The notes under the pieces are model-generated. The model saw nothing but the letters and a program-made list of their open reading frames with translations. It was not told the origin of the DNA and searched no databases. This document shows positions 61,953-64,000 of a stretch of DNA of 64,000 bases, in pieces. Within the stretch, counting starts at the first letter, position 1; every line of letters begins with the position of its first letter. The stretch is from Nodosilinea sp. E11 (GTDB lineage: Bacteria; Cyanobacteriota; Cyanobacteriia; Phormidesmidales; Phormidesmidaceae). The stretch is taken from assembly GCF_032813545.1 (NCBI RefSeq), contig NZ_CP136514.1, forward strand, positions 124,001-188,000, written 5' to 3'. A program made the translations under genes and the position numbers.

Positions 61953-62111
61953 ATGGCGATAAAAATACGGCGAGTTATTGTTTGGTCTGTACTGTCTGTC
62001 GTTTTGACCTTCTTGATCTGTGCCCCACCTCTGGCTTTGTTCGCCCAGACGCAGCCCATCGTTTTGACCCAGAACCCTGCTATCGGATACTGCCTGGATA
62101 GCGGTGGTTAA
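61953..62111 (+). CDS. Short signal-peptide ORF, 52 aa
   Basis: ATG 61953 to TAA 62111. The N-terminus reads MAIKIRRVIVWSVLSVVLTF followed by LICAPPLALFAQ, a clear signal peptide or single membrane helix. Then come only about 20 residues (TQPIVLTQNPAIGYCLDSGG). It may be the truncated front of a larger secreted protein or a small membrane peptide. No ribosome-binding site stands out. The flanks 61776-61952 and 62112-62313 hold nothing that I can identify. Confidence 0.35.
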   Translation: MAIKIRRVIVWSVLSVVLTFLICAPPLALFAQTQPIVLTQNPAIGYCLDSGG

Positions 62112-62313
62112 GCTCAGCAACGGTTTCCGGCCTACGGCACAATAACGCAATCTATCCTCGACTAGTGGGTTCAGAAATCTTTTGCCAGTTCACCGCAGAG
62201 GACAACACGCGGGGTTAGTGAAGTGGTCTGCGAGCGATCGCATGTTTTAATAGCGAACCTGTCCTTCGAAAACCCTGCCGTCGCCGCCAGCACCCACCCC
62301 CTATCCTCTACCT

Positions 62314-64000
62314 ATGAAACTTACCTTTAGCTCTCACCTCAATCGCTTGGCCAAACAGGTACTACGCCCCGAGGACTCTGGCCGATATCGAACGACGGGA
62401 AAACGCGGGAACGCGGCAACGCAGAAACATGGGTTCTGGCAAAATCTTCAAAATTCCACTCAAAAACGACCTGACAGGGAAGCCGGTTTTGCCCCATCAA
62501 AACCCCTCCAAAGGCTGCGTCGCGGGCTGCTACTCGGCCTGCCAGTAATGTCTATAGCGGCTACCGGCATGGCGGTTGATGCCTTGCTGCCCCAACCGGC
62601 CCAATCGGCAGAGGAAATTCGCCTGCTGGTCACGGGGCCAATTCTCCTCACCCTATCGATAGATTCCCTCGCCACCTTTGCCGAAACGGGCGAAATTAAC
62701 GGCGATTTAAGAACCTACACCAGGTTTTTGGACGACAAAACCCTGGACCTGATGCGGAACGGGCTGAACCGCAAAATTCCCCTCGATGTGGTCACAGTCA
62801 GTCATTTGACCTATTCTCCCCTGGGGCGAGATACCTTGTTTAACCTGGGCAAGGTGTTTCAGGTCTATCGAGGCATTAATGGGCAAAGAGGGCTGCGGGC
62901 GGCGGTCATCGGGGCGGCAGCCAAGGCTGATGCGGAAGGCTGGACCTTGATCGATGTGTTGCGCGAGTTTCCCACCTCATCTATTGAAATTGAATTGTCA
63001 GACTTGCTGGCCCTGCAGCGAGAGCTGGCGGTGTACTTTAGCTACAACAACGCTGTGGTAGAAGCCATCCAGGCTCAGGCGGCCGCAGAGGCCGCCACTC
63101 AGGCCTCCCTCAACGTCGCGGAACTCCAGGATCTCAGCCAGCCCGGCCCGTTTCAGTACCGCACCCAAACCGTCACAGTGAGAAACCCCGCTCTGGGCCA
63201 AACCCGGCAGGGGCTGACGGTGGGCTACGACTTCGATGTGGATGTTTACATTCCTACCGGGCTGACGGCTCCCGCGCCGATTGTGATCATTTCCCACGGC
63301 TTTGGGGATGAAAAAGAAAGTTTCACCTTCCTGGCCAAGCACATTGCTTCCTACGGCTACGTGGCGATTGTTCCAGACCATGTGGGCAGCGATCTGCAAT
63401 ATCGCCAGGAGTACCTGCAGGGCTGGTTAAACACCCTGCTGAGCCCAATGGAGTTTATCGATCGCCCCCAGCAAATTTCGTTTCTAATCGACAAGCTGGA
63501 AGCGCTGGTGGCCGAATCGCCCGAGTGGGCTGCCCTTCTGGATGTGGACCGGATTGGCCTGGCGGGAGACTCCCTGGGCAGCAACACGGCCCTGGCTGTC
63601 GCTGGGGCAGAAATCACCTATTCGCGTCTGGTGCAGGCCTGCAACCGCGACAGTCTGCTGCTGAACTTTGCCCTGTACCTGGAGTGTCGGGCTCAGTATT
63701 TGCCGCCCGAAAATTACGAGCTGTCAGACCCTCGGGTAAAGGCTGTGATCACCGGGCATCCGCTGGGGGCAGCACTCTACGGGCCAGAAGGGATTCGCCA
63801 GATTGATGTGCCATTGCTAATGGTGTCGGGATCGAAGGATATTGTCTCTCCGGTGGTGACGGAGCAGATTCATCCCTTTATCTGGCTGCAGACGGAGCCG
63901 AAATACCTGGCCCTGCTGGATGTGGGCACCCATTTTTCGTCCAAGCCGGGACGAGATGCCGCAGGCGTCTTCAAGCTGCTGGCGGGAGAAAATCGGGATG
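62314..64000 (+). CDS. DUF1400 plus alpha/beta hydrolase, 3' partial
   Basis: Frame open from ATG 62314 to the window end (at least 562 residues). A basic N-terminus is followed by a hydrophobic segment (GLLLGLPVMSIAATGMAV, ending AQSA), a signal peptide or anchor near residue 95. Next is the cyanobacterial DUF1400 region (IRLLVTGPILLTLSIDSLAT, GEINGDLRTYTRFLDD), then an alpha/beta-hydrolase domain with the oxyanion-hole strand VIISHGFGDEK, the nucleophile elbow GLAGDSLGSNTA (GxSxG), an Asp candidate in VSGSKDIVSP and a His candidate in DVGTHFSS. It is probably an exported or membrane-anchored lipase/esterase; the substrate is unknown. The 3' end is outside the window. Family membership is well supported by the paired domain order. 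Confidence 0.88.
   Translation, partial: MKLTFSSHLNRLAKQVLRPEDSGRYRTTGKRGNAATQKHGFWQNLQNSTQKRPDREAGFAPSKPLQRLRRGLLLGLPVMSIAATGMAVDALLPQPAQSAEEIRLLVTGPILLTLSIDSLATFAETGEINGDLRTYTRFLDDKTLDLMRNGLNRKIPLDVVTVSHLTYSPLGRDTLFNLGKVFQVYRGINGQRGLRAAVIGAAAKADAEGWTLIDVLREFPTSSIEIELSDLLALQRELAVYFSYNNAVVEAIQAQAAAEAATQASLNVAELQDLSQPGPFQYRTQTVTVRNPALGQTRQGLTVGYDFDVDVYIPTGLTAPAPIVIISHGFGDEKESFTFLAKHIASYGYVAIVPDHVGSDLQYRQEYLQGWLNTLLSPMEFIDRPQQISFLIDKLEALVAESPEWAALLDVDRIGLAGDSLGSNTALAVAGAEITYSRLVQACNRDSLLLNFALYLECRAQYLPPENYELSDPRVKAVITGHPLGAALYGPEGIRQIDVPLLMVSGSKDIVSPVVTEQIHPFIWLQTEPKYLALLDVGTHFSSKPGRDAAGVFKLLAGENRD

Noticed and set aside
1-64000. CRISPR arrays, tRNA, rRNA or an origin of replication.
   Set aside because: No regularly spaced short repeats, tRNA cloverleaf signatures, rRNA-like stretches or DnaA-box clusters were found by eye.

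Overview
The window looks like a chromosomal accessory region of a filamentous cyanobacterium, probably of the Leptolyngbya/Nodosilinea type. The evidence is the abundance of the HIP1 octamer GCGATCGC, very large multi-PAS hybrid histidine kinases, a DUF1400-type alpha/beta hydrolase, a cyanobacterial-style group 1 truncated haemoglobin, and many transposase types usual in these genomes. No rRNA, tRNA or CRISPR array was seen. The organism assignment is inference from sequence character, not from a marker gene.

Layout. 1-1241: 3' part of a Cu(I)-type P1B ATPase. 1.3-2.6 kb: an IS630 element whose transposase is split at an A7 tract. 2.8-11.8 kb (minus): an operon of two giant hybrid kinases, the second fused to CheB-like and CheR domains. 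12.3-13.3 kb: a CDF metal exporter behind a hairpin-rich leader. 13.4-14.6 kb: a graveyard of gene fragments (IS4 N-terminus, EEP nuclease C-terminus, NERD N-terminus). 14.6-21.0 kb: a 2140-residue kinase with about eleven PAS domains. 21.0-25.9 kb: IS1, IS3 and ParA scraps, then a three-level nest in which IS630 sits inside ISAzo13, which sits inside IS1634. 25.9-31.3 kb: three tandem paralogous membrane Ser/Thr kinases, two of them with Tn3-transposase scraps just upstream. 31.5-38.1 kb: an XRE regulator/hybrid kinase pair and an RsbRD-like kinase, separated by copies of a structured direct repeat called element R here.

38.1-47.1 kb (minus): a tight seven-gene operon in the order GT28-like, GT4, GT4, ABC exporter, aminoglycoside-phosphotransferase-like kinase, sensor kinase, OmpR-type regulator. 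It reads as a self-regulated glycoconjugate synthesis and export locus and is the most coherent candidate for an undescribed system. Upstream of it lie CTTAA-type direct repeats resembling a Pho box. 47.6-52.2 kb: an ATPase of unknown role divergent from a P2A cation ATPase, the latter coupled to exoD.

52.3-60.0 kb is a second mobile zone. Two near-identical IS66 copies lie in inverted orientation. One abuts a C-terminally truncated RIC (iron-sulfur repair) gene next to a haemoglobin gene. The other, with a perfect 8-bp target duplication, interrupts a decayed IS5 transposase at codon 3. Between them lies an intact darG antitoxin with only a decayed C-terminal scrap of the darT toxin beside it. 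60.2-64.0 kb: two secreted proteins of unknown function, an intergenic repeat, and a DUF1400 alpha/beta hydrolase running off the window.

Taken together, the region is a signalling-rich island (six histidine kinases, three Ser/Thr kinases, one response regulator, one XRE regulator) built up by duplication and transposon activity, plus metal transport and a glycan operon.
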